A stretch of DNA of 64,000 nucleotides from Calycina herbarum (GCA_001414485.1 LLEY01000203.1:1-64000), one strand, 5' to 3'; counted from the stretch's first letter, positions 43,701 through 56,701 are shown. Notes: generated from the sequence alone by a model not told the origin. Numbers and translations are program-made.

Positions 43701-46060
43701 ACACGCTTAAGTATACGCTATAAGCGTAGTATAGATAGGTAACTAAAGCGCTTATAAAAGCGTCTAATATTAACATCTATAAGGTAATATAGGGATTCTT
43801 ATACGAGGTTATATACAGCCTTATTCTAGAGTAGAAAGAGGTGTCTAAATCGTTATATAATTCTAAAACGTTCTACTTTCTAACTCTTTCCGTCTTCCTA
43901 AATAAGAACGTTCTAGAGGTTATTAAGTAAGACGTGTAAACGGTCTATATCGTTAATATATATAATAAATAGTATATCTAAATATATAATATAGAATTCC
44001 GTATAGCCGATCGGTATACTAATCGTAATCGATTCTAGAGAGAATACGTAGTCTTTACCGAATTATATACTAATCTAGCCTTTAGTGCTTTCGTTAATAG
44101 GGATATTCTAGACGTGTTTAGTATACGCTAAGTACTGCTCGTATTCTATACTTGACTTTCCTCCTACGCCGGTATCGATTATAACTCTAAAGAAGTAGTC
44201 TCGTACGTATTTCTTAGCAGTAGACGTAAATACTTCTTCTATAAACTTATAAGATATAGCGTCTGGAATTAGTAGTAGAATAAATCCGCTAAAAGTATAA
44301 TCTTCTGCTAAGTTTATTAGACTAGCTATAAGGGTCTAAGTACTCGAATTATCGATATATCTAACGGAAGTAATTAAGTAGTAGATAACTTTACTATTAG
44401 AATCACTTTTATAATCTATTATAATCGTCTAGAGTGTTTCAGATATATCTTCCTCTTCTATACGTTCGACAGTAGCGATATAAGTATAGTAGATCTTTTT
44501 AACGAATCTACTGTCTTTTCTATAGAAGCTGTCTCTATTGCTCTTTTGCTATTTAGCAAAGTAACGATTCTACTCTTCTTAAGTATAGTTCCAGGATCGG
44601 TGGCCTTCCTTTCTATATATATAACACTTATTACTCTTGCTTTTATACTAGTAGTAGTTATAAGAGTTACTGGAATTATTATACTTATAGAAGTAACGAT
44701 CGGTTATTAGAGTTTTAGTATTTAAGACGTCGTAGCTTACTTCGTAATTACGAATAGAGCTTCTTAAAAAGGTAATAGTGCTTTGAAGTAACGAGTTTTA
44801 TAGTAAGGTCGAGTATATACTTCGGCATTCTAGTGCTTCCTTATATATAATAAGTAGCTTATTAGCTAATTATCTATCGCTTTGTATATCCTTAGGAAGT
44901 CTATAGCGAAGTTCTTCTAATTTAGATAGTATGTTTTCAAAGTACTAGCTAGGAGTCTTTTCTAAATATTCTAGCTTAGCCTTCGTATATAAGAATATAA
45001 TACGATTCTACTTAGAGGATTAACCTCTAGAGTATAGCTTATTCTTAAAACATAACTAGATAGCAGTAGAAAGATCGTCGTATAGCTAATTAGTTGCTTC
45101 TTTAAAGACACTAGTATAAAAGTGGTTTAATACCTAACTCTTAAGTATAATCGAGAAGGTAAGATTATATACTAAAGGTGGTATACTACAACGGTTATAT
45201 ATATCCTTAAATATTCTTAACTTAAGCTTGAAGTTGTCTCTCTTACTACTATACTTTTATTCGTCCGAGTATAACTTTATAAAGTTGCTAAGTACAAAGG
45301 TAAGGTTACCTATCTAGCTATTACTAGAATAGCTGCCTATAGCTGGTTAGCTTATAAGAGCGTTCTAGGTTATAAGAGCGTTCTAGGTTACAAAAGCGTT
45401 CTAGGTAGCAAAAGCGTTCTAGGTAGCAAAAGCGTTCTAGGTTGTAAAAGCTGCCGGTGGAGTTATAAGAGCTACTACTGGTAGAGTTATAGAGATAGGA
45501 ATATTACTTATAAAAGCGTTTGAAGTAGTACTCGAAGTAGAAGGATTCTAGTATCCTAGAAGAAGTTTAGGGAATCGGTTAGAGTGTTCTTTAAGATACT
45601 TATATCTCGCTGCTATCTCTTTAGATTAAGTCTCTAACTTATATACTTAGTCTCTTAATTCTTAGATTACCTATTTAGGCTTTATAAGTTCTTAAGCCGT
45701 ATTATAAAGTGCCTTTGATATAATAGCCTTATGTCTATCTATCTCTACCTATACACCTCGATTACGTAGTAACTTATATATCTTAATAAGAGTACTTCTT
45801 CCTATGTTTACGAACTTCGATTCTAGCTAGTTATCAAAGTCTATATAATATATCTCCTAGAGATAATCGTTATATATATTATTAACATCGTATTTCTCTA
45901 ACTTTGTATTTATATAAGCCGTAGCTTCCTTATCTTAACCTACTATAGTAGTAGTGCTATAGCGTCGGTAGTGTCGACGAAGTTATTAGTACTTAAAGTA
46001 GTAATAATAAGTAGTATCTTATACTAGGTGAATAGTATATCGTAATTTTGTTTTATTATA
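40790..46060 (-). pseudogene. copia C gag-pol relic
   Basis: On the minus strand, gag runs from about 46060 to 44600. It contains a hexapeptide repeat (45360-45449) and a zinc knuckle, KCYIYRKEGHRSW, at about 44593-44630. Integrase lies around 43400-44100. RT lies at about 41830-42540, with KEEYDIKVFVANN, NLPSNARIFRSRFVDN, RNHWFITYYKYY and the QTDD-type site now TNDTLIL at about 41830. RNase H at about 41190-41360 includes SSTKYKRVTRSVLALELY. CAA/CAG/TGG-derived stops occur throughout. Confidence 0.85.
45360..45449 (-). repeat. five 18-bp tandem repeats in copia C gag
   Basis: Five contiguous units GCGTTCTAGGT(T/A)(A/G)(T/C)AA(A/G)A. As 18 nt is six codons the array is in frame. In the likely gag frame it reads NAFATQ-like hexapeptides with Gln codons turned to TAG. 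Confidence 0.85.
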
Positions 46061-46182
46061 AGTTATACTTTTAATACTTATAAGTTATTAAAATCAGGTG
46101 AATTGTCTTTGTATAATAGTCGTTCTAAAGGGTTTAAGAGCGGTTATAAGAGCGGTTGTAAGTAGGGTAGTATTATAAGTCG

Positions 46183-46276
46183 AAGAGGTTATAAGGTTAT
46201 AAGAGTATTATAATTCAGAGAGGTTATAAGGTTATAAGGGTATTATAATTCAGAGAGGTTATAAGGTTATTATAAC
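46183..46276 (-). repeat. 35-bp tandem repeats in the copia C leader
   Basis: Nearly three units of AGAGGTTATAAGGTTATAAG plus (A/G)GTATTATAATTC-type sequence, between gag and the solo gypsy-B LTR. They sit where gypsy B also has leader repeats. Confidence 0.75.
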
Positions 46277-46324
46277 TATACTATAAGTCCTAGAGTTTAT
46301 AGTAGTATTGTCGGAGGTGTAACT

Positions 46325-46565
46325 TATTAGAGCTTATAGTAAGTGCTAATGAATTGAACTACGGAGGCTGTCTATATATAAGAAGATTCGATTGTCCTTT
46401 CTAAGCTAGAGTCCTTACTAACTTATATACTTAGTTAGCTCTTTCTAGAGGGTTCTACTAAGGTACTCTCGAAGGTTCTGTTACGTCCATGCGTTGCTAA
46501 GCGAGGTCACGTGAATGCGTCGCTGGAGTACTCTGAGACTTATTCCACGGGTGTAACCCTTGATA
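46325..46565 (-). mobile_element. solo gypsy-B LTR inside copia C
   Basis: 241 bp, minus orientation, from TATTAGAGCTTATAG to GTAACCCTTGATA, matching the gypsy B LTRs. It is flanked by TAACT (46320-46324 and 46566-46570). It keeps many CpA/TpG sites (GAATGCGTCGCTGGAG), so it is lightly RIP-mutated. Confidence 0.92.
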
Positions 46566-46700
46566 TAACTAGTAGAAGAAGTCTCTTCCGAGAAGAGGAG
46601 TTTACTTTGTATAACTACGTAACTATACGTAAGCTTACGATTCCGAGAACCGCGATATATATAACTAGTTTTTCTAATCTACGTATACGATACTAATTAA

Positions 46701-46849
46701 TATTAGTATAACTTAGTAGCTAATAGTATAATATAAAAAGAGTATATTATCGTTCGTATATACAGAGCAAAGTTAGCTGCTCTGTCTACTTAAATAGACC
46801 TTAAGCGAGAAGGTCACGTGAAGCGCTATTTACTCTGATTATACCGACA
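46701..46849 (-). repeat. copia C 5' LTR
   Basis: 149 bp pairing with 40595-40743; ends ATTATACCGACA, followed by the TATTA duplication. Confidence 0.9.
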
Positions 46850-47190
46850 TATTATCTTAGCTTATTATTATAAGTTTAGAGATATATAAGAGATATAAAA
46901 AGGTTTAGCTAGATAATCGCGAATAGGTTATAGTTATTTAAGAAGTTAATAGAATAGATTAGATAATCTCGTCGTTTATTATATTTATAGATAAAGTACT
47001 TATTTATTCTTAGTATAAGAATATAGATATACTATATAACTAGGTTATTAATATTAGTACTAATAGCTAGGTAAATAATAAGCTTAGAGTTATATAGTTA
47101 AAGTATTTTAATAAGTATATAAAAGTATAAAGCGTACTATAGACGTTATAGTAAAATTAGATATAATTCTCGTACTTATTAAGTAGAAAT
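46850..47190 (+). pseudogene. F4 transposase relic, continuation
   Basis: It resumes after copia C. LDNREQVIVIQEVNRID-like sequence (with RIP stops) and SSFIIFIDKVLIY correspond to the central Fot1-type core. The reading ends near KYFNKYIK at about 47110-47130. The distal catalytic block and the C-terminus are absent. Confidence 0.65.
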
Positions 47191-48671
47191 AGTAGATACT
47201 AAAGATAGTAACTATAACAGTTTATATCTAAAGAGTACTTAGTCTATCAACCTTCGTATAAAAGCGTAATCTTACGTAACCTTATATAACCTCGATATAA
47301 GAGGTTCTTATATCGTTCTAATAACTAGTAATTATATATAGCCTCTACGTATAAAACCTCTTTTCTTATACGTAGAATAGACTTCTTCTCTTTTCTTTCT
47401 TAGTTAATTCTTCTTATAATAAGATAATCTTATCTATTAATCTCTTTATATTCGGCTTATAATATTAGAATTAACTTATTCTTTCTTATATTTATTTATT
47501 AAGTACGTCGAACGAACTATATATAGTAGATTCTATAAACTCTCTTATATATATAGTATAAGTACGAAAAATCCTTTATAGAAATATACGGTTTTATATA
47601 AAACGAATAAATATAATAGTCTAAAGTATATAGTAGACGACTATAAATATAATAGAGAATGTAAATATTATAAATATATAAGAACCTTTATAAGAACCTC
47701 TATAGTAGCTAATAGACATGTTTAACTAGTAATAGTAAGAGATATAGCTTCTTACTAAAAGTTAAAACTAGTCTATAACGAACCTTTCTAGCTAATAAAA
47801 TAAGGCTCTTATAAGACTCGAAGTAAGGCTTTCTTCTACTAAAGGTATAAAAGGAACTACTCCTTTATAACCTATACCTACGTATATAACAGTATGAAAC
47901 GGATACTACTACAAAAGAGGTATATAGAAGTGCGTTCGATAGAATAACATATCCGAATACTAGGCTCTAATACGAAGGAAAAGACTAAATTAGTCTTTCC
48001 CGATAGAGAGAAGGCAGCTATTTATAAGAGGTTTAGATAATAGTAAGTTTAGAAGCTATCTAGCTTTTCTAAAACCTAAAACAACATCTATATCGTATCC
48101 TATTTAGTACGTAGACTCGGTAATTCCAATTCCGATTAATTCCTAATAGTTCTATTATAACGTACGTCTACCTTAATACTAGCCTTAGTTATAAATACTA
48201 ATCGTAGGCTAAAACACTACTTTCTACTTCTAGAATAATATAATAGAAGTACGTCTAACCTCTTTTCTTAATTTAAAGACCTTTTATAAGTAAAGCTAGA
48301 AATAGATAGTCTATTAATTAGAGAAGAGAAGAAAAGAGTCTAATATATCTTTAGAAGACTCTTAGAAGACGTAGCTATAAGGATTTTCTCTTAGATAGAA
48401 TACGCTCGCTTATAAAGTAAGTTCATAGTTATAGAATTTATAAAACAGCTTCGTACCGCGTTCTACGACCCTCGGCTATAGTAAAAGACGCTTAGCTAGA
48501 TTAACTAAGCGAAGTAAGACTAATAACCTTTTAGTAAATTCTTTAACAAATTCGATTAGCTAATCTAAGAAGCCTCTAGCTAGAGATAGAATAACGTGAT
48601 TAAGAAGAGCTACTTAAAGACTACTCTTAGTATAAAGCTAATTAACGTAATCTATTACCGAGCTACGTATA
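47191..48671. other. RIP-eroded sequence of unknown origin
   Basis: AT-rich with scattered plus-strand coding-like runs. At about 48420-48660 a frame with only RIP-type stops includes VHSYRIYKTASYRVLRP and later IRLANLRSL. No domain recognised. It could be a decayed gene or an unidentified transposon. Palindromic ACCTCGATATAAGAGGTT lies near 47281. Confidence 0.35.
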
Positions 48672-49049
48672 TATAACGAAACTCAAACGAACTAAACAAA
48701 GATAACTAAGTCTCGAAGGTTAGTATATAGATAAGAAGTATAGACGCGATAGATTGTTTACTTAGAAGTAAACTCGTTACTTATATCAAAGATATTAAAT
48801 AAGATAATAAGATTAATAACTAAAGTTAAGTATAAAGCTTCTATCTAACAGTAGATATACTAGTCCTATATAGAACCTTTGTATCCCCTAGCTGCTATAG
48901 TCGATCTATCTAATCATAGTTGATATAGTCGACTCGTCGGCTATGTCGCTTACCTTCCTAGTCACGTGATTATAACCAACTTCTAATAGTAAGATCCTAG
49001 AATTCCTAAATACCTTCTATATTATAGATTCCCTCCTATATTATCTTCT
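48672..49049 (-). repeat. gypsy A3 3' LTR, first part
   Basis: Minus orientation, starting TATAACGAAACTCAAACG. It is interrupted after CTTCT (49045-49049) by gypsy A2 and completed at 56707-56781. Confidence 0.88.
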
Positions 49050-49494
49050 TATTACAAATCACGGTATACGTAGTAAGTAGTCTAGATAGCGTTCTAATAA
49101 GACAAGGTATAATATTCGGGAAAGGAAAGTAACATAGGAGGAAATTAGTAATACAGAGGACATTAGGGATTTTAGGATCTCACTATTATAGTAATATTAG
49201 AAGTCACGTAGGGTTATATAACGTGATCGCCTATATCGCTCTAATCGTCTTAATCGCGAGCGATATAAGCGACGTACTTAGAAACGAAGGTTCTATATAA
49301 GACTAGCACGTCTACTATTAGATAGGAGCTTCGTGCTCAACTTTAGTTATTAATCTTATTATCTTATTTAACATCTTTAATATAAGTAACGAGTTCACTT
49401 CTAAGTGAATAACCCGGTACATCTATACTTCTTATCTATATACTAACCTTCGAGACTTAGTTATCTTTGTTTAGTTTATTTAAGTTTCGTTACA
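49050..49494 (+). repeat. A2 5' LTR
   Basis: 445 bp from TATTACAAATCACGG to GTTTCGTTACA, with GGTTCTATATAAGAC as probable TATA region. Confidence 0.92.
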
Positions 49495-49519
49495 CTTTAA
49501 GCACCTGCTTAGAAGTTCA

Positions 49520-52500
49520 GTCGCTATAGCCCTAGTAACTCCCACCGTAGCAGCTAGTCTAAATACTAGTCGAGTTAACGTCGTAGGAACATCTGAAAGT
49601 GCGACCAGAAGAACACCTACTAGTACATAGTTAACTAGGAACAACGACAATGTTAGCATACCAGACGCCCCCGAGCTCTACAAGGTCAAAGCACTTGAAT
49701 TAATTAAAGTTAAGATACCAGATACGTATTATAGGAAGCGAAAGGAACTTAACTTGTTCCTTCTCTAAATAGATATCTACTTTAACTTTAACTCCGACAA
49801 GTTCGAAGGTAATTATAACTTACGAACTATCTTTGCTATCTCCTACTTTAGAGGATTAGTATTAGAATAGGTATAGCTATACTTAGAGGATTTCTTTAAA
49901 AATAAGGATAAAGATAGAAAGATAGAATTAACTAAGATTATATTTAAATCTTAGAGAGGATTTAAGGCAACTATTAGAAAAGTCTTTAGAGACTTTAATA
50001 CGATTTAAACAGCTATATATAAGCTTTTAGAATTACGCTAGACTAGATTAGTAATAGATTATACTAATGAATTTCAACGTTATAGAACGAAGTCGGGATA
50101 AGATACGATTGCTCTTATAGAACTCTTTCGCTGAGGATTAAAGATACATATCTATAAGGAAATAGCTAAGTAGAATATATAGTTCTTAACTATCATAGGT
50201 ATAATTAAGAAGGTTATCTAGTTAGATAACCGCTTATATAAATTTAGAAAGAGTAACCTTAGGTACGAGGAAAAGAGTAAAGAGTTAGGAAAGTAGAAGT
50301 ACTCTTACGCTAGTAAGCATAGTAAGGAGGTAAACGCTATATAAAAGAAAACCTTCCTAAAGAAAGAAGGACGTTCCTAAGAAGAGCGAAATCATCGACG
50401 CAAGTAGAACTTATATTATAATTATAGCTAACTAGGCTATAGAGCAAATAAGTATAGTAAGAAGAAAGACTCTAAGAGAAAGAAATAAATCAATACTACT
50501 ATTTAATAATAAGTAGCTTTAACCGATCGTATTAAACTCATAGATAAGGAGCTTAAAGCTTGAGGATATAGAACCTAGATTAAAAATAACGAAGGAATCA
50601 GTAGTATATAAGACACTAATAATAATAGGGATCTACTTCTTAAGAAATATTACGATATATAATTAGTAATAGAATCTAAGCAACCTTTTTAAGAGGAATA
50701 CGAATTACTACTATTAACTAGTTCTTCGGAGATATCTAACTTATCTTCTAGTTTAGAAGGAGAGATAAAGAATAAAGACTCTAAAGTTAGAGAAACTTAG
50801 GCTTTCCTTAGAACCTTTAAAATAAGGAAATCGATAGGTATATATCGATAATTAGAAACCAGATTTCTAGAGTCCTTATATAATATAAGGAGTTAACCTA
50901 ACTATCTTAATAATATATACAGTTATAAGTAATAACTCTAAGATAATAACTCTAGTTAGCTTAATTACTAGATAGAAAACTATTAAAGAAAAGGAACTAG
51001 AACAGAAACGTTAACTAATTAAAAAGCCTAGCTACTCTAAAGTAGAGGATATATAGAAAATATATAATATATTAGATAAAATCAGTATATAGATATAGTA
51101 AGTTCTAACAGGATTTAAAAGACGAATCAAAACCCCTTTTCTTAGGACACTGTCTAAAGATGTTATAATAAAGGAATTCGAGCAATATATTATTATTATG
51201 TTAATTAGAAATAATAGGTTAGTATTTAGAAAATACAACTTATAATAACTGTTTAGTATACTATTCTAGGAGCGAAGGGAGCTCGATATAACCAGATAGG
51301 CTAAGACGGAACTAGAAGAATTATACTATCTATTAGTAGAAGAACTATGGTTTATAGAAACAGTTTAGGAAACAATAGTATAATAGATATAATATAAACT
51401 TAGTCTAACTTTAGATTAGTTATTATAGAAACGATTCAAAGGAATATTACTAGAGCCTACTAGAATAGTAGAATATTATTAGATATACGAAGTAGTATTA
51501 TTAGATAAAGAAGGAGTAGTATTCTTTCCTTAGTCCTAGATTAAAGCTATTAAAGAAAAGAATTTAAGGGATTATATATTTAAAGTTTACTATATAAAAC
51601 CAGAGATAAGTATACTAGAAGCTACTTTAGATTATCTATATATAAGAGAACTATAGTTAGTAGAAGCTATTTTAGAAACCAGTTATAAATAGATCTAATA
51701 CAACTATAGACAAACACTAAAGTAATTTATAAAGGAAATTCCTAAAACTATAGGAATCGTAGAATATAGATTAGTATATAAGGTAGTATACGCTGATAAG
51801 GAAAGAGTAAGATTCTTTCTATAGTATAAGAACGAGGAGAGAAAGAATTATAATCGAGAAAATCGATCTTTCGAAGTCTAATATATTAAAGCAAAGTTAG
51901 ACGCTACTTTAAAAGAAAGACAGTTAGTAATAACTATAGAGATAAGAGAGAAAAAGTTATAAGTTATAATAGACTTAGGAGTAACAGGTAACTTTATTTC
52001 TCTAGCAGCTTAGGAAAAGCTAAACGTTCTAATTAAAGAAATAAGACTATATCGACTAAGAGTAGTTAATAGAACAGATGTTATATACTAAAACAGAATT
52101 ATTAATCAGTAAACCATTCTAACAAGAATCAATATTAAAAGACACTATTTAAATATATAATTCGATATTATTAAAATAGGAAGTAAGAAAGCAATACTTA
52201 GTATACTATAGATTTAGGAACATAATCTAGAAATCGATTAGAAGGCTAGAATAGTAACCTTCAGTCGATATAAATACGTAGGTTCGTATTTATAACTTCA
52301 AGGCTAGAATAAGGTTAGCGCTACCTCTTCTAAAGCACTAGGACACCTTGTCTAGGGTCCTTCATAGGTTAATAAGAAAGTTAATAACGAAATACCTATA
52401 TAGTATAGAGAATTCGAGGCTTTGTTCGAAAACCTAGAAGACTTATAAGCCTTGCTAGAACATCGCTTATAGGATCATAAGATTAAACTAAAAGAGGATC

Positions 52501-55500
52501 ATCACCTCTTAAAGCAGAAGCTTCGGTTATATAACTAGAAAAGCCTATAGAGAATAGAAAGTTATATAAAGGAAGGTATTAAGAAGAGATATATTAGAAG
52601 ATCTAAGTTACTAATTACCTTAAATATACTTATTATTAAAAAGAAAGACGATCTAGATAAAAGAGTGTTAGTATTAGGTAATAATTACCTTACTTACTAA
52701 TAGGCTTTAGGTTTAAACCTTAGTCTATACTAGTTCTTTCTAGTGTTGTCTAGAAGATTCGGTTACGTTCTCGGTTACGTAAACACGTGATCCTTAGAAT
52801 CTTCTACTAACTATTATATTTATAAGCTATAGAAGCTTCTAGTACTTATCCTAGAAGTATATATAGCTCTCTACTATCCTTATAGTTAGAAATCAAGTTA
52901 ATTTTAAGTCTTTTACTTATACTTATCTACCGATTCTATAGAAACGTGATTTAACGATCACTTGACCTACCCTGTGCTTATCTATACACGGTAACCTAAT
53001 CTATTACGTTACCCTGTTCCTCCTACAAAGAGTATATATTAATTACTAAGAAGTAAATCACGCTACAGTTAAGGACGCTTATCCGCTACTACCTAGCTAA
53101 TACTTATAGAACAAGTTAGGTAAAGCAGTACGATTTACGAAATTAGATTAACAAAACGCCTATAGTCTTATATAAATAAAAACCGGAGACGAATAGAAGA
53201 TAGTATTTACCTTACTATTAGGCTTTTATAAATATACAGTTATACTATTTAGACTTTATAATATACTAGCTATATATTAGAGATAAAATAATAATATTTT
53301 AAGAGATCTTCTAAGAGTAATAGTAATCTATTACCTAGATAATATCCTAATCTTCTTAGAAAAAGAAGAAGAACATAAAGGATATGTTAAAGAAGTTTTA
53401 TAACAACTTATAAAAGTAAACTCTCGGTTAAAACTCTTGAAATACGAGTTTAGAGTAACTCGGACACTTTTCCTAGAATAGGTATTTAGCCTAGGAAAAA
53501 TAGAAATAGATCTAGCAAAGATCTAAGACGTCTTAAACTAGAAATTACTAGAAAATATAAAAGATATATAGTCCTTCCTTAGATTTATAAACTTTTACTA
53601 CCCGTTTATATAAGACTATATAAAGATTACTAAACCAATGTTAGTACTAGTTAAGAAAGCTATTAAGTTTATATAAGATAAATAGGCAGAGAATGCTTTT
53701 TAGAAAATCAAAGCAAAGTTTATAGAAAAGCCTATTCTATACGATTTCGATATAGATAAACTAAGTACGATTAAAATAGACGCCTTAGATATAGTAGTAG
53801 GTACGGTTTACTTATAACTAAATAATAAGAGAAAACTTATACCTATTATATATTATTCTAAAACATTTAACCTAGTATAATAAAACTATAGCATATTCGA
53901 TAAGGAACTGCTTACTATAGTATTAGCTTTAGAATACTAGAGAATTTATTTATAGTTAGTAAAATACCTAGTTATAGTTTTATCTAACTACGAGAACCTT
54001 AGGACATTTACAACTACTAAGGAACTTACGATAAGATGATTAGCTAAATAGTTAAAGATATTAAGAGGATTTAATATCGTTATCTAACATATAAAGGGAA
54101 CGTTAAATGCTTAAGCTAATACTCTTAGCCGAAAACCCAGATATAAGAGAAACAAGGAGTATAAGAAGATTACGATCTTAAAGACCCTTAAGAATAGAGA
54201 TTTAGTACCTACTATATACGAAATAGTAGTAATAAACAACATCTAGATAAATAAGATTTAAAACATATATAAGAGTTATAACTAATATATAAAAGAGAAA
54301 TTATAGGTTCCTAGATTATATATAAAGGAGTTTATATAAGAATACTATACAATACCCGCTTACGGTTACTAAGGAATTCATAGAACCCTCTAGAGAATAA
54401 GACAACACTACTATATTAATCGGTTATCTATAATAGTTAAGAAAGTAATAGTAGAATATAATACCTATACTAGGAATAAGGCTTCCTACTATACTTCTTA
54501 TAGATAGATAAACACTACTCTAATACTATAGATACCTTAGAAATTAATATCTATAGATTTTATTATTAAATTACTAAAATCTAAAGATCCGATAATAAGA
54601 GTTAAATATAATATAATCCTAGTTATTATAGAACGACTTACAAAATATATAATCCTAATAGTATATATAGAGTTAAGTATAGCTAAGGAATTAGCATTTA
54701 TATTCCTTAGAGAAGTAGTCTTAAGACATAGACTACTAGAAGAAATACTCTTAGATAGAGATAAGCTCTTTACCTTAAAATTTTAGATCGCTCTTATAAA
54801 ACGATTAGGTGTAAAAAGAAAGCTTTCTATAGCTTTCTACTCTTAAACAAATAGAGGAAACGAATAGATAAATTAAGTAGTTAAAACATACCTTCGTTAT
54901 TATATAAACTACTAGTAAAACAACTAGGTAGAACTGCTACCCTTAGCACAGTTCGCTTATAACAGTTCAGTAATAGAAATAACACTTGTTATACTATTTT
55001 ATACTAATTTTAAGTATAAATTAACAGCGTATTAAGAACTACTATCTATAACTATTAACAACTAACTTACTCGTATTTAGGTCTTAAAAATTAAGAATCT
55101 ATATAAGGAACTTATAGAGGACCTGTAATTTATAGTAGAAAGAAACACGTACTACTATAATAAACAACGTAGTTAGGAGCTAACGCTAAAAGAGGGGGAT
55201 AAAGTCTACTTAGTATAGAAAAACATTAATATAAAAAGACTAAGTAATAAACTAGATTATAAAAAACTTAGACTATTTAAAATCAAACGAGTTAAGGGAC
55301 CTTTAAATTATAAATTAGTATTACTAAAGATAATAAACATCTACCTAGTATTCTATATATCCTTACTTAAACTAGTACTACTAGGAGCACTACTAGCTCT
55401 AATTATAGAAATTCAACTAGTTAATCTAAACGCTGAATATAAAGTTAAAAGGATTCTTAACTATAAGATTATTAGAGGTAAGATTAAGTATTTAATTAAA

Positions 55501-55640
55501 TAGTTAGATTACCTATACTTAGAAAACACCTAAGAGCTAAAAAGCAATCTTAACTATTGCTTAAAGGAACTTTAGAGGTTCTACTACCAAAACCTAGAGT
55601 TACCTACATTTTATAGTTAGAAGGGAAAGCCTTAAGGAAA
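49520..55640 (+). pseudogene. gypsy A2 gag-pol relic (split by a solo LTR)
   Basis: Gag contains IPDAPELYKVKALELIKVK at about 49660 and a retrotransposon-gag core (FNFNSDKFEGNYNLRTIFAI) near 49785-49840. The zinc knuckle at about 50412-50455 is degraded. The protease reads IIDLGVTGNF at about 51970, close to the DSGATGNF type. RT is interrupted at 52665 and resumes at 53033; its catalytic box is YLDN near 53335. RNase H and integrase follow (SIDFIIKLLKSKD near 54555). It is dead, but closer to intact than A1. Confidence 0.85.
52666..53027. mobile_element. solo LTR of family E inside gypsy A2 RT
   Basis: 362 bp from TGTTAGTATTAGGTAATAAT to CTGTTCCTCCTACA, flanked by AAGAG (52661-52665 and 53028-53032). 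Comparison with A1 at 29600 shows uninterrupted coding there. It keeps CpA/TpG sites, so RIP has largely spared it. No internal region of this family occurs in the window, so orientation and superfamily are unknown. Confidence 0.9.
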
Positions 55641-55689
55641 GCCGAATCAAGGGTCGGCTTAGTAACAAAAGCGGGGTTGTTAGAAGAGG

Positions 55690-56200
55690 AAGGGGCCGCT
55701 AGCCGAGCGACCTCCAGTTCCCTCTCTTCTTTCTCCTTCTCTACTCTTTCTTTCTCATCAGCTTTATTAAGTTCTTACAGGTTAGTAAGACTACGACGGA
55801 GTATCTCTTGCTCCTGCTCTATAAGGAAGCGTTGTTATTTTCGTAGGTAAAAGATCTTCTATATAGCTTCTTCCTAAATCTTACAGGCTGTCTCTTCCTC
55901 CTCTTATAATCTCCGCTTCTAAGTATTAATAGATTCTTACTTGAAAAGTAAGGGTATTCGATTTTACGACTCGATATTATAGGATTTACCCTTCCTAGTA
56001 TACTCGGAGCACTTAGAACTACTAGGAACGCTAATACATCGACGACTGGTTTTCGCATTTATATAACAAGTATAAGAAATCATTTCACGTCTTAAACGTT
56101 CGATTCAAAGAGCGTTAAGGGTTCTATATTATTTAAGCTTGTCCTTCGAGAGAGGTGTTAACGGTATAATAGGAACTAGGGAGGCTGCTAGCCTCTTGAC
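55690..56200 (-). pseudogene. antisense ORF of gypsy A2
   Basis: Opposite strand to pol, between pol and the 3' LTR. In the frame matching the A3 copy it shows SYTCYINAKTSRRC and SSSKCSEYTRKGKSYNIES, a CX2CX6C-like cluster with some Cys now Tyr, then NRIPLLFK and a charged helical region. The overlapping 79-codon open frame at 55819-56058 is in another frame and is probably chance. Confidence 0.55.
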
Positions 56201-56256
56201 GATATTTCTTAGGCTATACTTAAGCGTAAGGACACGCTAGTCTAAGAAGGGGATAG

Positions 56257-56701
56257 TGTTATAAATCACGGTATACGTGGTAAGTAGTCTAGACGGCGTT
56301 CTAATAAGATAAGGTATAATATCCGGGAAAGGAAAGTAATATAGGAGGAAATCAGTAATATAGAGGATATTAGGGATTTCAGGATCTTACTATTATAGTA
56401 ATGTTAGAAGTTACGTAGGGTTATGTAACGTGATCGCCTACATCGCTCTAATCGCCTTAATCGCGAGCGATATAAGCGACGTACTTAGGAACGAAGGTTC
56501 TATATAAGACTGACACGTCTGCTATTAGATAGAAGCTTCGTACTTAACTTTAGTTATCAATCTTATTATCTTATTTAACATCTTTGATATAAGTAACGAG
56601 TTCACTTCTAAGTAAACAACCCGGCGCATCTATACTTCTTATCTACATACTAACCTTCGAGACTTAGTCATCTTTGTTTAGTTCGTTTGAGTTTCGTTAC
56701 A
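56257..56701 (+). repeat. A2 3' LTR
   Basis: 445 bp from TGTTATAAATCACGG to GTTTCGTTACA, followed by CTTCT. Terminal TG and CA are unmutated. Confidence 0.93.

Larger units (their letters stand above)
40595..46849 (-). mobile_element. copia C: full-length Ty1/copia element, minus strand
   Basis: 6255 bp with 149-bp LTRs (40595-40743 and 46701-46849) and duplication TATTA. It includes a 241-bp solo gypsy-B LTR in its leader. Internal order on the minus strand is gag with zinc knuckle, integrase, RT, RNase H. It is inserted in transposon F4. Confidence 0.92.
49050..56701 (+). mobile_element. gypsy A2: full-length Ty3/gypsy element, plus strand
   Basis: 7652 bp, including a 362-bp solo LTR with its 5-bp duplication. 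LTRs are both 445 bp (49050-49494 and 56257-56701), with duplication CTTCT (49045-49049 and 56702-56706). It sits inside the A3 3' LTR. It is less RIP-mutated than A1 and A3, especially in its last kilobase, so it is probably younger. Confidence 0.93.

Noticed and set aside
43570..43776. 68-codon minus-strand frame as a separate gene
   Set aside because: It lies within the copia C pol relic and is just a gap between RIP stops.
46511..46696. 61-codon plus-strand frame
   Set aside because: It spans the end of the solo gypsy-B LTR and the copia C leader, so it is chance.
40000..47000. CRISPR array suggested by several regularly spaced repeats
   Set aside because: The repeats are contiguous tandem units without spacers, in eukaryotic retrotransposon leaders or gag.
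51032..51238. 68-codon minus-strand frame in gypsy A2
   Set aside because: Antisense to the pol region; AT-rich hydrophobic translation with no conservation in A1 or A3.
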